From assembly GCA_046566065.1 (NCBI GenBank), contig JBKHXK010000010.1, positions 9,107 through 73,106 of the forward strand: DNA of 64,000 bases. Reading direction: 5' to 3'. The position numbers were made by a program, and so were the translations under genes. Within the stretch, counting starts at the first letter, position 1. Each line of letters opens with the position of its first letter. This DNA comes from MB1-2 sp046566065 (GTDB taxonomy: Bacteria > Actinomycetota > CADDZG01 > WHSQ01). Shown piece after piece: positions 52,050 through 60,901 of the stretch. The notes under the pieces were generated by a model. It was not told where the DNA came from, made no database searches, and saw nothing but the letters and a program-made list of their open reading frames with translations.

Positions 52050-53531
52050 ATGAGGGGTGAGATAAAGGTCACTCTCGTGTCGAACCGAGGACCGGTGACC
52101 TTCGTCCGCTCGGGACACGGGTTCGAGACCAAGAGAGGAGCCGGTGGCCTGGCCGGCGCACTCGATCCCGTGGCTCGTCGTCTAGGAGACGGCGCCATCT
52201 GGATCGCGGCTGCGACGTCCGAAAGCGATCGCCACGCGAAGCATGAGGGTCGGGTTGGATCGCTGCGATCTCTGCTCGGCTACGAGGTCGAGCTGCTGGA
52301 CATCGAGCCGGGGACCTACCAGGACTACTACGACGTCGTCTCCAACCGGATGCTTTGGTTCGCCAACCACTGCCTGTGGAAGGAGGTCGGCCTCGGCGGC
52401 TTCGGGGCCCGTGAGGTGGAGGCCTGGCACCGGGCCTACGTCCCCGTGAACGAGATCTTCGCTCGTGCCGCCGTCGAGCGCTCAGACCGCGACACCTTGA
52501 TCCTGATCCAGGACTACCACCTGTCGGTCGCCCCGCGCCTGATCCGGGAACGGGCGCCCGACCGCACGATCGGGCACTTCACCCATTCGTCCTTCTGCGG
52601 CAAACCCGGCCTCCAAGTCCTCCCCGAGCCGATCCCGAAGAGCGTGATCGACGGCATGTTGGGGGCCGATCTGCTCGGCTTCCACGTCGCGGACTGGGCG
52701 AACGGCTTCATGGATTGCTGCGAGTGGGTGGGCGCCGATGTCGACCGCAGCTCGGGACGGGTGACGCATCGAGGCAGGACGAGCTGGGTGCGGACGTATC
52801 CGATCCCTATCGATGCGGCGGCGCTGCGCGATCGAGCATCTAGGGCCGAGCCGGCGGCATGGGAGGCCCGCTTCGAAGCCGGATGGACGCACGGTCCGCC
52901 CGGCCCGGGGCATCTGGTCGTGAGGGCCGACCGCAGCGAGCCCTCCAAGAACATCGTGCGAGGGTTCGAGGCCTTCGGATCGCTGCTGGATCGCCGCCCC
53001 GACCTGCGACAGACGGCTCGCTTCCTCGCGTGCGTCTACCCATCCAGACAGTCGATGCCGGAGTACCGGGCGTATTCGGAGCGGATCCTCGCCTCGGTCG
53101 AGGAGGTGAACGCGCGCCACCCCGGATCGATCCGATTGCAACTCGATGACGAGTTCGATCGCACCCTCGCCGCTCTTCGCATCTACGACGTCTTGTTGGT
53201 CAACCCGATCATGGACGGGATGAACCTCGTCTCCAAGGAAGGGCCGTCGATCAATCGAAGGGGCGGGAGCCTGGTTCTGTCTCGGGGGGCCGGATCGTTC
53301 GCCGAACTGGGAGAGCACGCGGTCGCGATCGAAGATGCCCTCGACGTCGAAGCAACGGCAAGTGCTCTCGAGAGCGCCTTGGACATGGATGCGAAAGAAC
53401 GGGCGAGGCGGGCCACCGCCTTGCGTCGCGTGGCCGAATCCCGCAGACCGGAGGATTGGATCGAGGCGCAGTTGGCGGATCTCGGCGCGATCCATGAGGG
53501 GGCCGAACCGATCACTCCTCCGCCGAGCTAG
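52050..53531 (+). CDS. GT20 glycosyltransferase, trehalose-6-phosphate synthase-like
   Basis: 493 residues. The GT20 layout is kept: SNRGPV, GGLAGALDPV, LILIQDYHLSVAPRLIRE, VRADRSEPSKNIVRGFEAFG and the NPIMDGMNLVSKEGPSIN loop for sugar-nucleotide binding. OtsA makes trehalose-6-phosphate from UDP/ADP-glucose and glucose-6-phosphate. The usual HIPFP loop is replaced by FTHSSFCGKPGLQVLPEP, seen in divergent actinobacterial members, so the acceptor might be different (for example glycerol-3-phosphate). It converges on otsB with a four-base overlap. Confidence 0.78.
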   Translation: MRGEIKVTLVSNRGPVTFVRSGHGFETKRGAGGLAGALDPVARRLGDGAIWIAAATSESDRHAKHEGRVGSLRSLLGYEVELLDIEPGTYQDYYDVVSNRMLWFANHCLWKEVGLGGFGAREVEAWHRAYVPVNEIFARAAVERSDRDTLILIQDYHLSVAPRLIRERAPDRTIGHFTHSSFCGKPGLQVLPEPIPKSVIDGMLGADLLGFHVADWANGFMDCCEWVGADVDRSSGRVTHRGRTSWVRTYPIPIDAAALRDRASRAEPAAWEARFEAGWTHGPPGPGHLVVRADRSEPSKNIVRGFEAFGSLLDRRPDLRQTARFLACVYPSRQSMPEYRAYSERILASVEEVNARHPGSIRLQLDDEFDRTLAALRIYDVLLVNPIMDGMNLVSKEGPSINRRGGSLVLSRGAGSFAELGEHAVAIEDALDVEATASALESALDMDAKERARRATALRRVAESRRPEDWIEAQLADLGAIHEGAEPITPPPS

Positions 53532-54313
53532 TCGTCCTCCGCCAGCGATCTCAGCAGTTCCAACATCCCCTGGGGGCCCTCCACGATCACATCTCCCCGC
53601 TGCAACAACTCGGGTGGAGCCTCACCGGACGAGACCGCGACCCGGACCGTGTCGATCCCCTGCCTTGATAACCGATCCAGAGCGTCGAAACCCGGGAGAT
53701 CGACCACGTCATCTCCCGCGAACAGGACCGGATCGAGCGAGGAGTCGGCGGCGACCTCTAGAACGACGTCGGCCTTCGATAGTTGGATCGGAGGACGAAG
53801 CTCGAACGCCCGCTTGCCCTCTGCGTGCCATAGCCCGAAGCGCTCTGCGAGATCTGATGTGAGAACCCGAAGATGGTGCGACGCCGAGTCGTGATCGTCC
53901 GCGGCACGGTAGTGCAAGCCGACCATCACGCCCTTGTCCTCGACCAAGACCCCGGGTATCGCGAGCTGGCGGATCCGCTTCTCGGCCTCGTCGTACACCT
54001 CTCGCATCAGCCCTAGATACGGAGCCGCCAGGTCAGACACGACCACCTCTCCCGCGATCGCTCTCTCCGCGCCATGGACCCCCCAGATATCGAGGGAGGG
54101 GCCGAGCCATCCGAGGAGCTCACGAGCCGACCGACCGGAGATGATGCTCAGGGCCCGGTATCGCTCGGACAGATCGTGCAGGACCTCCACCACCCCCTCT
54201 GCGGGACGCGCGTCCGAGGGCAGCGGAACCAACTCGGACAAAGTCCCGTCGAAGTCGAGGAGGATGCCGGCGGTGGCCGCGCGCGTGCGGAAACGATCGA
54301 GGATCGATTGCAT
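53528..54313 (-). CDS. otsB: Trehalose-phosphatase
   Basis: 261 residues of the HAD superfamily: nucleophile and acid/base D20 and D22 (LLDFDGTLS), motif II ISGRS, motif III Lys in KADVVLEV and motif IV VLFAGDDVVD. It removes phosphate from trehalose-6-phosphate (or another GT20 product). It faces the GT20 gene tail to tail. Confidence 0.9.
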   Translation of the reverse strand: MQSILDRFRTRAATAGILLDFDGTLSELVPLPSDARPAEGVVEVLHDLSERYRALSIISGRSARELLGWLGPSLDIWGVHGAERAIAGEVVVSDLAAPYLGLMREVYDEAEKRIRQLAIPGVLVEDKGVMVGLHYRAADDHDSASHHLRVLTSDLAERFGLWHAEGKRAFELRPPIQLSKADVVLEVAADSSLDPVLFAGDDVVDLPGFDALDRLSRQGIDTVRVAVSSGEAPPELLQRGDVIVEGPQGMLELLRSLAEDD

Positions 54314-54361
54314 CCTCGGAGCGTAGACGGTGGCCGCAGCGAGCCTTCTAGACTGCTCGCG

Positions 54362-55159
54362 ATGAAAGCCCGGCAGCTCTTAGCCGGCGCGCTCCTACTG
54401 CTGACGATGGTGGCGTGCCGCCCAGACACGGTCGACCTCGGTTATCGATATCCCGAAGGATCGTTGAGGTACAGGATGCGCGCCGAGGCCGGAGCGGAGT
54501 GGGACATCGGCGGTCCGGGGAAAGGCTCGTACGTCGTTACCTTCGAGGTGACCGAAACGGTTCAGTCTTCCGACGAGCAAGGAGCCGTCGTCACGGTCGA
54601 GATGGTCCCCGAGTCTGTCGAAGAGAACGGGTTGCCTTCTCCCGGGAGCGAAGAACGATCCTTCGCCTTGAGGATCGGACCGAACGGCGAAGTCCTCGAG
54701 GTTCTCGAGGTCGACGGCATCGAAGCTGACGCTCTCGATCCAGACGAGCTGATCTTCATCGGCACCTACCGTCCACCGTTGCCGCAGGAGCGGGTCCGGC
54801 TTGGTGACGCATGGGAGGCCGAGCAGGAGGTGCGCCTCGCATCGGTCTTCCAGCAGTTCGTGACCACCGGGACGCTGGAGTCGTTGGACCGTGACGCGCA
54901 GGGCCGCTTGGCACGGCTTCGCTACGAAGGAGACGGCCCTCTAGTTTGGAGCACGGTGCTTCCGCAGGGCGACGCCGAGCTGACCGGCTTCGCAGACACG
55001 GCCAGCGAAGCCGAACTCGATATCGACGGAGGATTCTTACGGCGAGCGAGCTCCTCGACGAGCGGGCGGTTCGAGGTACGCGTCGACCCCGGGGGCCAGC
55101 AGGCACCGATCACCGGGACCCTGGAGCTCGACCTCCGCCTGGACCTGGAGAAGCTCTAG
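54362..55159 (+). CDS. Lipoprotein of unknown function
   Basis: 265 residues from ATG 54362. Signal peptide with lipobox LTMVAC, Cys19. The mature part is beta-rich: YRYPEGSLRYRMRAEAGAEW, VTETVQSSDEQGAVVTVEMV, GTYRPPLPQERVRLGDAWEA and a final TLELDLRLDLEKL strand, similar in layout to DUF6263-like exported proteins. It converges with the LytR_C gene one base away. Confidence 0.7.
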   Translation: MKARQLLAGALLLLTMVACRPDTVDLGYRYPEGSLRYRMRAEAGAEWDIGGPGKGSYVVTFEVTETVQSSDEQGAVVTVEMVPESVEENGLPSPGSEERSFALRIGPNGEVLEVLEVDGIEADALDPDELIFIGTYRPPLPQERVRLGDAWEAEQEVRLASVFQQFVTTGTLESLDRDAQGRLARLRYEGDGPLVWSTVLPQGDAELTGFADTASEAELDIDGGFLRRASSSTSGRFEVRVDPGGQQAPITGTLELDLRLDLEKL

Positions 55160-55160
55160 A

Positions 55161-55727
55161 TCAGACCTCGTCGTTGCCGACCACGACGTGGAGCGCGACC
55201 GTGTCGGACAGGTTGGCTGGTTTCGGCTCCGCGACCCAACCGAAACGGGCAGCAAGTCGCTCCGCGGCCTCCCGCGCCTCGGGATAGGACCAGAAGACGG
55301 TCGTCCTCGGATAGGTCCGCGACGCGCTCTCCAGGTTCTCGATCCGGAAGCCCAGCGCCGATAGTCGGTCGGCGAGAGCGTCGTCCGCCGAGGTGTCCGA
55401 GGTCGAGTTGAGGATCTGGATGTTGATCCCTTCGACGATCAGCTCCTCCTCCGCGCCGTCCGTCTGGGACGGCTTGGGCTGAGGCGATGTCTCGGGCGTC
55501 TCGGTTGGACTCGCCACGACCAGGCTTTCCGACACCTCGGGGGTGGGGGTCGGAGATTGCTTCTCCGTCTCCTGTGCAACGGGCACCGTCGGCTCGTCCC
55601 CGCCCAGGTTGCCTACGAGGAACCAGACCGCGATACCGACCACGGCTGCGAACAGGAGCCAGGGCAGCATCCAGCCCACCAAGGACCTATAGAAAGGCCC
55701 CTGTCTGCCTGCTGAGTGGCGGCCCAC
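55161..55727 (-). CDS. LytR C-terminal domain membrane protein
   Basis: 188 residues: short cytoplasmic Arg-rich start, one membrane helix (19-41), a Thr/Pro/Ser-rich spacer and a LytR_C domain (from ~97: NIQILNSTSDTSADDALADR, LSALGFRIENLES). These occur in actinobacterial cell-wall proteins, often without the LytR catalytic domain as here. Located 9 bases after the DUF3263 gene, a frequent neighbour. Confidence 0.8.
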   Translation of the reverse strand: MGRHSAGRQGPFYRSLVGWMLPWLLFAAVVGIAVWFLVGNLGGDEPTVPVAQETEKQSPTPTPEVSESLVVASPTETPETSPQPKPSQTDGAEEELIVEGINIQILNSTSDTSADDALADRLSALGFRIENLESASRTYPRTTVFWSYPEAREAAERLAARFGWVAEPKPANLSDTVALHVVVGNDEV

Positions 55728-55736
55728 CGAGGGGGT

Positions 55737-56006
55737 CTAGCGCTTGCTGGGTGAGTATTCCGCGCCGAGGAGGCGGGCCACCCGCTGACGCTGGCGATAA
55801 ACGCGGAGCCTCTTCAAGCGCTTGACCAGGATGGGGTCGTAGGCGAGCGCCGCCGGCTTCTCCAGCAGCTCGTTGAGTAGTTGGTAGTAGCGGGTCGCAG
55901 ACATGTCGAAACGCTCTTTGATCGCCTGCTCTTTGACGCCGGCGTGCTTCCACCAGGACCGCTCGAAATCGAGTACGGCTTTCTCTCGTGCCTCTAGCTC
56001 TTCCAT
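55737..56006 (-). CDS. DUF3263 protein
   Basis: 89 residues, helix-turn-helix-like: LDFERSWWKHAGVKEQAIKE, FDMSATRYYQLLNELL and a basic C-terminus. DUF3263 is an actinobacterial family of unknown function that sits next to LytR_C genes. Confidence 0.85.
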   Translation of the reverse strand: MEELEAREKAVLDFERSWWKHAGVKEQAIKERFDMSATRYYQLLNELLEKPAALAYDPILVKRLKRLRVYRQRQRVARLLGAEYSPSKR

Positions 56007-56047
56007 GCCGCCAGACTATGCCGCCGCCCGAGAAGGGGGGTGGATTT

Positions 56048-57334
56048 CTAGGGAAAGAGGCCTCGTGTGAGGTGGGCTTCTGCGACCCTGCCGACTCCGA
56101 TCCAGTGGGCCGCCTGGCGCATCGAGAGGCCCTTGGACGTGGCCAGATCGTAGACCTCGTCGAAAGCCCGCTCCATGATCAGCCGGAGCCGATCGTTGAC
56201 CTCCTCTTCGTCCCAGAAGTAGGCCTGGATGTCCTGGACCCATTCGAAGTACGAGACGGTGACCCCTCCGGAGTTGGCGAGGATGTCTGGCACCACGAAG
56301 ACGCCCTTGTCGTGGAGGACCTTGTCGCCCTCGAAAGTGATCGGACCGTTGGCGGCCTCGCAAACCACCTTCGCTTTGATGGCATCGGCGTTCTTCACGG
56401 TGATGACGCCTTCGATCGCCGCAGGCACAAGGACGTCGCACTCGATCTCGAGCAGATCCGCATTCGATATCGGCTCGGCCCCCGAATAGCCGGACACGGT
56501 GCCCGCTTCGTTGCTATGTCTGATGATCGCCTCCGGATCGAGGCCCTTCTCTCTGTAGAGGCCTCCGATCGCGTCGGATACGGCCACCACACGGCACCCC
56601 GCATCGTGCAGGAGCTGAGCCGCGTGACCACCGACCTTCCCGTAACCCTGGATGGCCACGCTCACCTCGTCGATGCCGATGCCGAGAGATTTGAGCGTCT
56701 TGAAGATCATGTACATGACGCCGCGCGACGTCGCTCCGCCGCGCCCCTTCGATCCTCCGATCGAGACGGGCTTTCCGGTGACCACACCGGGAACGGAGTA
56801 CCCAGAGTTCATGGAGTACGTATCCATGATCCAGCTCATGATCTCTTCGTTGGTGTTCATGTCGGGGGCCGGGATGTCTTTCTCCGGACCGATGAAGGGC
56901 AGGATCTCCGAGGCGTAGCGTCTCGTCATCCGCTCAAGCTCCGAGCGCGACAGCTCCTTGGGGTCGACCGAGACGCCGCCCTTGGCGCCCCCGAAGGGGA
57001 TCCCCGCGATCGCGCACTTCCAGGTCATCCACATCGCCAGAGCCTTGACCTCGTCCAAACCGACGTCCGGGTGATAGCGGATCCCGCCTTTGGCGGGGCC
57101 GCGGGTGACGTTGTGGTGGACGCGATAGCCCTGGTACACGCGCGTGGAGCCATCGTCCATCCGGAACGGCACCGAAACGCTCAACGAGCGCTTCGGGCTG
57201 CGGAGGATCTGATGGACACCGGGGGCGAGGCCCATGAGCTCGGCGACCTCGTCAAGCTGCGCGAGCGCGGTCTCCCACGCGGTGTCGTGCGAGGTGTCCT
57301 CGCTGGGCGGACCTACCACTGGCTCTGTCGTCAC
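56048..57334 (-). CDS. gdhA: Glu/Leu/Phe/Val dehydrogenase (glutamate dehydrogenase)
   Basis: 428 residues. The catalytic Lys is in the PFGGAKGGVSVDPKELSRSE segment, preceded by RVHHNVTRGPAKGGIRYHPD, and a Rossmann fold follows (VAIQGYGKVGGHAAQLLHD). It interconverts glutamate and 2-oxoglutarate + NH4+; the NAD or NADP preference is unclear, D/V at the end of strand 2 (VAVSDAIGG) favouring NAD. The GTG at 57334 is one base after the tRNA-Thr 3' end and has no ribosome binding site, so the true start may lie further in. Confidence 0.93.
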   Translation of the reverse strand: MTTEPVVGPPSEDTSHDTAWETALAQLDEVAELMGLAPGVHQILRSPKRSLSVSVPFRMDDGSTRVYQGYRVHHNVTRGPAKGGIRYHPDVGLDEVKALAMWMTWKCAIAGIPFGGAKGGVSVDPKELSRSELERMTRRYASEILPFIGPEKDIPAPDMNTNEEIMSWIMDTYSMNSGYSVPGVVTGKPVSIGGSKGRGGATSRGVMYMIFKTLKSLGIGIDEVSVAIQGYGKVGGHAAQLLHDAGCRVVAVSDAIGGLYREKGLDPEAIIRHSNEAGTVSGYSGAEPISNADLLEIECDVLVPAAIEGVITVKNADAIKAKVVCEAANGPITFEGDKVLHDKGVFVVPDILANSGGVTVSYFEWVQDIQAYFWDEEEVNDRLRLIMERAFDEVYDLATSKGLSMRQAAHWIGVGRVAEAHLTRGLFP

Positions 57335-57335
57335 G

Positions 57336-57409
57336 AGCCGGGTGTCGGATTCGAACCGACGGCCTACTCCTTACAAGGGAGCCGCTCTGACCACCTGAGC
57401 TAACCCGGC
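57336..57409 (-). tRNA. tRNA-Thr (TGT)
   Basis: Minus-strand cloverleaf: acceptor GCCGGGT/ACCCGGC, D arm TAGCTCAGGTGGTCAGAGC, anticodon stem GCTCC/GGAGT with loop CTTGTAA (anticodon TGT), T loop GTTCGAATCCG, discriminator T. CCA is not encoded. It is 5' to the glutamate dehydrogenase gene on the same strand. Confidence 0.95.
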
Positions 57410-57487
57410 GATTTCAATTCGTAGTCTTGAGCCCAGCGTACCTTCTGACGAAGGCCGAGCAGGGGGATCCAGACACGCTTCTGATGT

Positions 57488-57517
57488 AACTAGAGCACGG
57501 CCAGACGTGCTCCAGTT
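57488..57517 (-). terminator. Hairpin after the SigH-like gene
   Basis: AACTGGAGCACG pairs with CGTGCTCTAGTT on the minus strand (12 bp, one G-U) around a 6-base loop, 12 bases after the sigma gene stop. No T-run follows. Confidence 0.5.
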
Positions 57518-57529
57518 AACCCAGAACGG

Positions 57530-58159
57530 TTAGACGGCTTCTACGTCTCTCGTTGCTAGGTGTTGTTCGAGTTTGCGCTTGATGCGTTGGAGAGCGTTGT
57601 CGATCGACTTGACGTGACGGCCGAGCATGTCGGCGATCTGCTGGTAGGACTTGCCGTCCATGTAGAGCTGAAGGACCTCGGTCTCGAGGGTGGAGAGCAC
57701 CTTGCCCATCGAGTCCTTGATGCTCGAGATCTCCTCGGCTGAGATGACCAGGTCGGCCGGATCGATCGCGCGATGTACCAGCGCTTCTTCCAGAGGACGG
57801 TCGTCGTCACCCGCTGCAGGCTTGTTGAGAGAGACGTACGAGTTCAGGGGGATGTGCTTCTGACGGGTGGCCGTCTTGATCGCCGTGATGATCTGCCGTG
57901 TGATGCAGAGCTCGGCGAACGCCCGGAAGGCGGTGTTCTTGTCCGCTTGGAAGTCACGGATCGCCTTGAAGAGGCCGATCATGCCCTCTTGCACGATGTC
58001 TTCCTTGTCGGCCCCGGCTAGGAAATAGGTCCGCGCCTTCGCCCGAGCGTAATGACGATAACGATGCAGAAGCTCCTCGATGGCCTTGTCATCGCCCGCG
58101 CGCGCCAGTTCGACGAGTTCGTCGTCTTCTGTTTCTCGGAACGCGATGCTTCCCGCCAA
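57530..58159 (-). CDS. sigH: SigH-like (sigma-30 type) RNA polymerase sigma factor
   Basis: 209 residues from TTG 58159 (AGGGGGG just upstream); the open frame upstream overlaps rlmB in another frame. Region 2 is DELVELARAGDDKAIEELLH, YFLAGADKEDIVQEGMIGLF and FRAFAELCITRQIITAIKTA; region 4 is LQLYMDGKSYQQIADMLGRH with KSIDNALQRIKRKLE. It matches B. subtilis SigH, the sporulation/transition-state sigma, which is also found in non-sporulating actinobacterial lineages. It follows rlmB as in Firmicutes (rlmB-yacP-sigH), a conserved arrangement. Confidence 0.88.
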   Translation of the reverse strand: MAGSIAFRETEDDELVELARAGDDKAIEELLHRYRHYARAKARTYFLAGADKEDIVQEGMIGLFKAIRDFQADKNTAFRAFAELCITRQIITAIKTATRQKHIPLNSYVSLNKPAAGDDDRPLEEALVHRAIDPADLVISAEEISSIKDSMGKVLSTLETEVLQLYMDGKSYQQIADMLGRHVKSIDNALQRIKRKLEQHLATRDVEAV

Positions 58160-58217
58160 GTTCCCCCCTGCGTGTGGCCCGCAGCCCTGCCCGAAAGAGC
58201 GGCCGGAGCGAGATGCC

Positions 58218-58982
58218 TCAAAGACTAGCGGACGAAGAGCTTCGGCGAGCGATCTCGAACATCGCGATCGCGCCCGCCACTCCCACGTTAAGCGAACCGA
58301 TCCGGCCTTTCTGCGGGATCCGAACCAGACCGTCGCAGTGCTCACGCACGCTGCGCGAGAGCCCACGGTCTTCCGCTCCCAGCACGAGACCGATGGGAGG
58401 CTCCACGAGGTCGGAAGACCAGATGTCATCGGGCGCCTCGCCGTCCAAGCCAACTATCCACAGCCCCGCTTCCTTCGCTTGCTCGAGGCTGCGTCCCAGG
58501 TTCGGCACGCGCGCAACGCGCACGATCTCGGCCGCGCCGGCAGATATGCGCCTGACAGTGCCATTAACTCCAGCGGAACGATGAGCGGGGACGACGACAC
58601 CGTCGAAGCCACAACACTCGACGGTCCTCAACAGGGAGCCGAGGTTGTGGGGATCGGTCACCCCGTCGAGGAAAACGACCTTGGCCGCGTCGGAGAACAA
58701 CTCTTCCAGAGGTGTGTAGCGGTAGCGGCCGGTGAGGGCGACGACGCCTTGATGGTTCTCACCCTCCGCCAGCCGATCGACCTCGGCACGAGGGACGACG
58801 CGGACCGGGATGGCTGCCTCGTCGGCTCGTTTCCGGATCTCGGTCAGCACCGATGACGAAGACATCCCGCTGGCGATGAATATCTTCTCGGCCCCCCTGC
58901 GAGCGCGGAGAAGCTCTACGACCGGACGTCGACCCGCCAGTACGGTCGACGCAGCGTCTCGATCCCGGCGGTTAGTCGGCAC
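58218..58982 (-). CDS. rlmB: 23S rRNA (guanosine-2'-O-)-methyltransferase RlmB
   Basis: 254 residues of the SpoU/TrmH (SPOUT) class. N-terminal L30e-like substrate domain (VLAGRRPVVELLRARRG) and C-terminal knot domain with motif 1 VTDPHNLGSLLRTVECCGFD, motif 2 LVLGAEDRGLS and motif 3 IPQKGRIGSLNVGVAGAI. It methylates G2251 in the P loop. Overlaps cysS by 11 bases. Confidence 0.93.
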   Translation of the reverse strand: MPTNRRDRDAASTVLAGRRPVVELLRARRGAEKIFIASGMSSSSVLTEIRKRADEAAIPVRVVPRAEVDRLAEGENHQGVVALTGRYRYTPLEELFSDAAKVVFLDGVTDPHNLGSLLRTVECCGFDGVVVPAHRSAGVNGTVRRISAGAAEIVRVARVPNLGRSLEQAKEAGLWIVGLDGEAPDDIWSSDLVEPPIGLVLGAEDRGLSRSVREHCDGLVRIPQKGRIGSLNVGVAGAIAMFEIARRSSSSASL

Positions 58983-60411
58983 CGAGTCGCCACCGAGCCC
59001 CGCTCGGCGTGTCCTCGATCAGGACCCCCAACTCGGTCAGTTTCGCTCTGATCTCATCGGCCTCTTCGAAGTCCTTGCGCTGCCGCGCTCTCTCACGGCG
59101 CTCGATCAGGTAGTCGAGCAGGCCGCCTACGAGCGCGGAGTCGATCGGCTCTTGCTCGAAGGTGAAGCCGAACACCCCGGTCAACTCGACGAAGGTGGCG
59201 GCGATCTCTGCAAGTTCCTCGCGCGCAGAAGCTTGCTCGTCGAGCTCGGACAGGAGCCGGTTCCCGTGTCGCACGAGCTCGTGGATGGAAGCGAAGGCCG
59301 CGGCGGAGTTGAAGTCGTCATCCATCGCCACGACGAAAGAGTCCACGTAGGGGCCACCGGCACCCGAGGCGCCACCCTGGACCTCTCTGACCGAGGAAGA
59401 GGCGGCAGGTAGCTCTCCCAGAGCATGCCGGACCGAGTCAGCGAAAGTGCTCCAGCGAGCGAAGCTCTGGTGGGCATCGTCCAGAGCGGTTGCGGAGAAC
59501 GAGACCTGGCTCCGATAGGTCGCCTGGAGCATCCAGTACCGAACCGCGTTCTTCGAGTAGCGCTCCAGTACCTGACGAGCCAGAGCTACGTTCCCGAGCG
59601 ACTTCGACATCTTCTCGTCTTCCATCTGCACCATCCCCGCGTGCAACCAGTAGCGGGCGAACGGAGCGGTCCCTGCGAGAGCTTCCGCTTGAGCTATCTC
59701 GTTCTCGTGGTGCGGGAAGATGAGGTCGCTGCCGCCACCGTGGATCTCGAAACCCATGCCGAGCAACCGGTCCGACATGACCGAACACTCGATGTGCCAG
59801 CCGGGGCGACCCGGCCCCCACGGCGACTCCCAGGCAGGTTCGCCTTCCTTGGCAGCTTTCCAGAGAGAGAAATCGAGCGGGTGTCGCTTCCCGGGATGCG
59901 GCTCGACGCGCTCGCCCGCCCGCATGTCCTCCAAGGTCCGCCCCGACAGCTTCCCGTACCCCGGGAAGCTCTCCACCGAGAACCAGACGTTGCCCTCAGC
60001 CGGATATGCGAACCCCTTCTCGACCAGGCCGCCGATCGCTTCGATCATCCCTTCGATGTGCTCCGTAGCCCGGGGCAGGTGGTCCGGTAGCTCGGCGCCG
60101 AGTCCGGCTAGATCGTCTTCGAACGCCTTCTCGTATTTCGCGGTGACTTCGTCGGGCGTTATCCCTTCGACGCGAGCGCGCTCGATGATCTTGTCGTCGA
60201 CGTCTGTGTAGTTCATCACGAAGGTCACGTCGTACCCGCGATAGGTCAGGTACCGGCGGATCATGTCGAACCAGACGATCGTTCGCATGTTCCCGATATG
60301 CGCGTAGTTGTAAACGGTCATGCCGCAGCAGTAGATCGACGCCTTGCCCTCCTCGCGGGTCTCGAAGGGCTTGAGACTGCGAGTCATCGAGTCGTACACG
60401 GTGATCGTCAT
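58972..60411 (-). CDS. cysS: Cysteinyl-tRNA synthetase
   Basis: 479 residues, class I. HIGN at 38-41 (HIGH box), zinc Cys29 with the distal WHIECSVMSD and HHENEIAQ ligands, KMSKS in EDEKMSKSLGNV. Start ATG 60411. It charges tRNA-Cys. The order ispD-ispF-cysS-rlmB is common in Actinobacteria and Firmicutes. The alternative MshC (mycothiol ligase) is excluded by the full-length anticodon-binding C-terminus. Confidence 0.95.
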   Translation of the reverse strand: MTITVYDSMTRSLKPFETREEGKASIYCCGMTVYNYAHIGNMRTIVWFDMIRRYLTYRGYDVTFVMNYTDVDDKIIERARVEGITPDEVTAKYEKAFEDDLAGLGAELPDHLPRATEHIEGMIEAIGGLVEKGFAYPAEGNVWFSVESFPGYGKLSGRTLEDMRAGERVEPHPGKRHPLDFSLWKAAKEGEPAWESPWGPGRPGWHIECSVMSDRLLGMGFEIHGGGSDLIFPHHENEIAQAEALAGTAPFARYWLHAGMVQMEDEKMSKSLGNVALARQVLERYSKNAVRYWMLQATYRSQVSFSATALDDAHQSFARWSTFADSVRHALGELPAASSSVREVQGGASGAGGPYVDSFVVAMDDDFNSAAAFASIHELVRHGNRLLSELDEQASAREELAEIAATFVELTGVFGFTFEQEPIDSALVGGLLDYLIERRERARQRKDFEEADEIRAKLTELGVLIEDTPSGARWRLGAD

Positions 60412-60421
60412 CGTCGCGACC

Positions 60422-60901
60422 CTAGCCGTCAGAGGCCCGCTCGAGGGAAGCGACGGCGAGCGAAGCGATCCCTTCGCCCCGGCCGGTGAAACCCATACCG
60501 TCCGTCGTCGTCGCCTTGATAGACACGATGTCCGGTTGCACGCCGATGGCGCGAGCGATGTTGGTCGTCATGTCCGTGATGTGTGGGGCCAGCTTGGGGG
60601 CTTCGGCGATCACGGTCGCGTCGACGTTGACGACCCGCCATCCGGCTCCTGCTACGGCACTTCGGATCTCATCCAGGAGGACGAGGCTCGACACGCCTTC
60701 CCACTTGTCCTCGGACGGGAACCAGGTTCCGAGGTCACCGAGGCCCGCCGCTCCGAGCAAAGCATCACCGATCGCATGGCACAACACATCTGCGTCCGAA
60801 TGCCCGGCCAGACCAAGCTCGTATTCAAGCGTCAGTCCCCCGATGACGAGAGGGCGTTCCACCGCGAACCGGTGCGCGTCGACGCCGATACCGACCCTCA
60901 T
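60422..60901 (-). CDS. ispF: 2-C-methyl-D-erythritol 2,4-cyclodiphosphate synthase
   Basis: 159 residues, fifth step of the MEP isoprenoid pathway. Metal ligands D8 and H10 (VGIGVDAHRF), GHSDADVLCHAIGDALLGAAGLGD-type core and the C-terminal IKATTTDGMGFTGRGEGIAS are present. Overlaps ispD by four bases. Confidence 0.96.
   Translation of the reverse strand: MRVGIGVDAHRFAVERPLVIGGLTLEYELGLAGHSDADVLCHAIGDALLGAAGLGDLGTWFPSEDKWEGVSSLVLLDEIRSAVAGAGWRVVNVDATVIAEAPKLAPHITDMTTNIARAIGVQPDIVSIKATTTDGMGFTGRGEGIASLAVASLERASDG

Noticed and set aside
54074..54361. N-terminal extension of the lipoprotein gene from 54074
   Set aside because: It would overlap otsB and bury the lipoprotein signal peptide; ATG 54362 begins a proper signal sequence.
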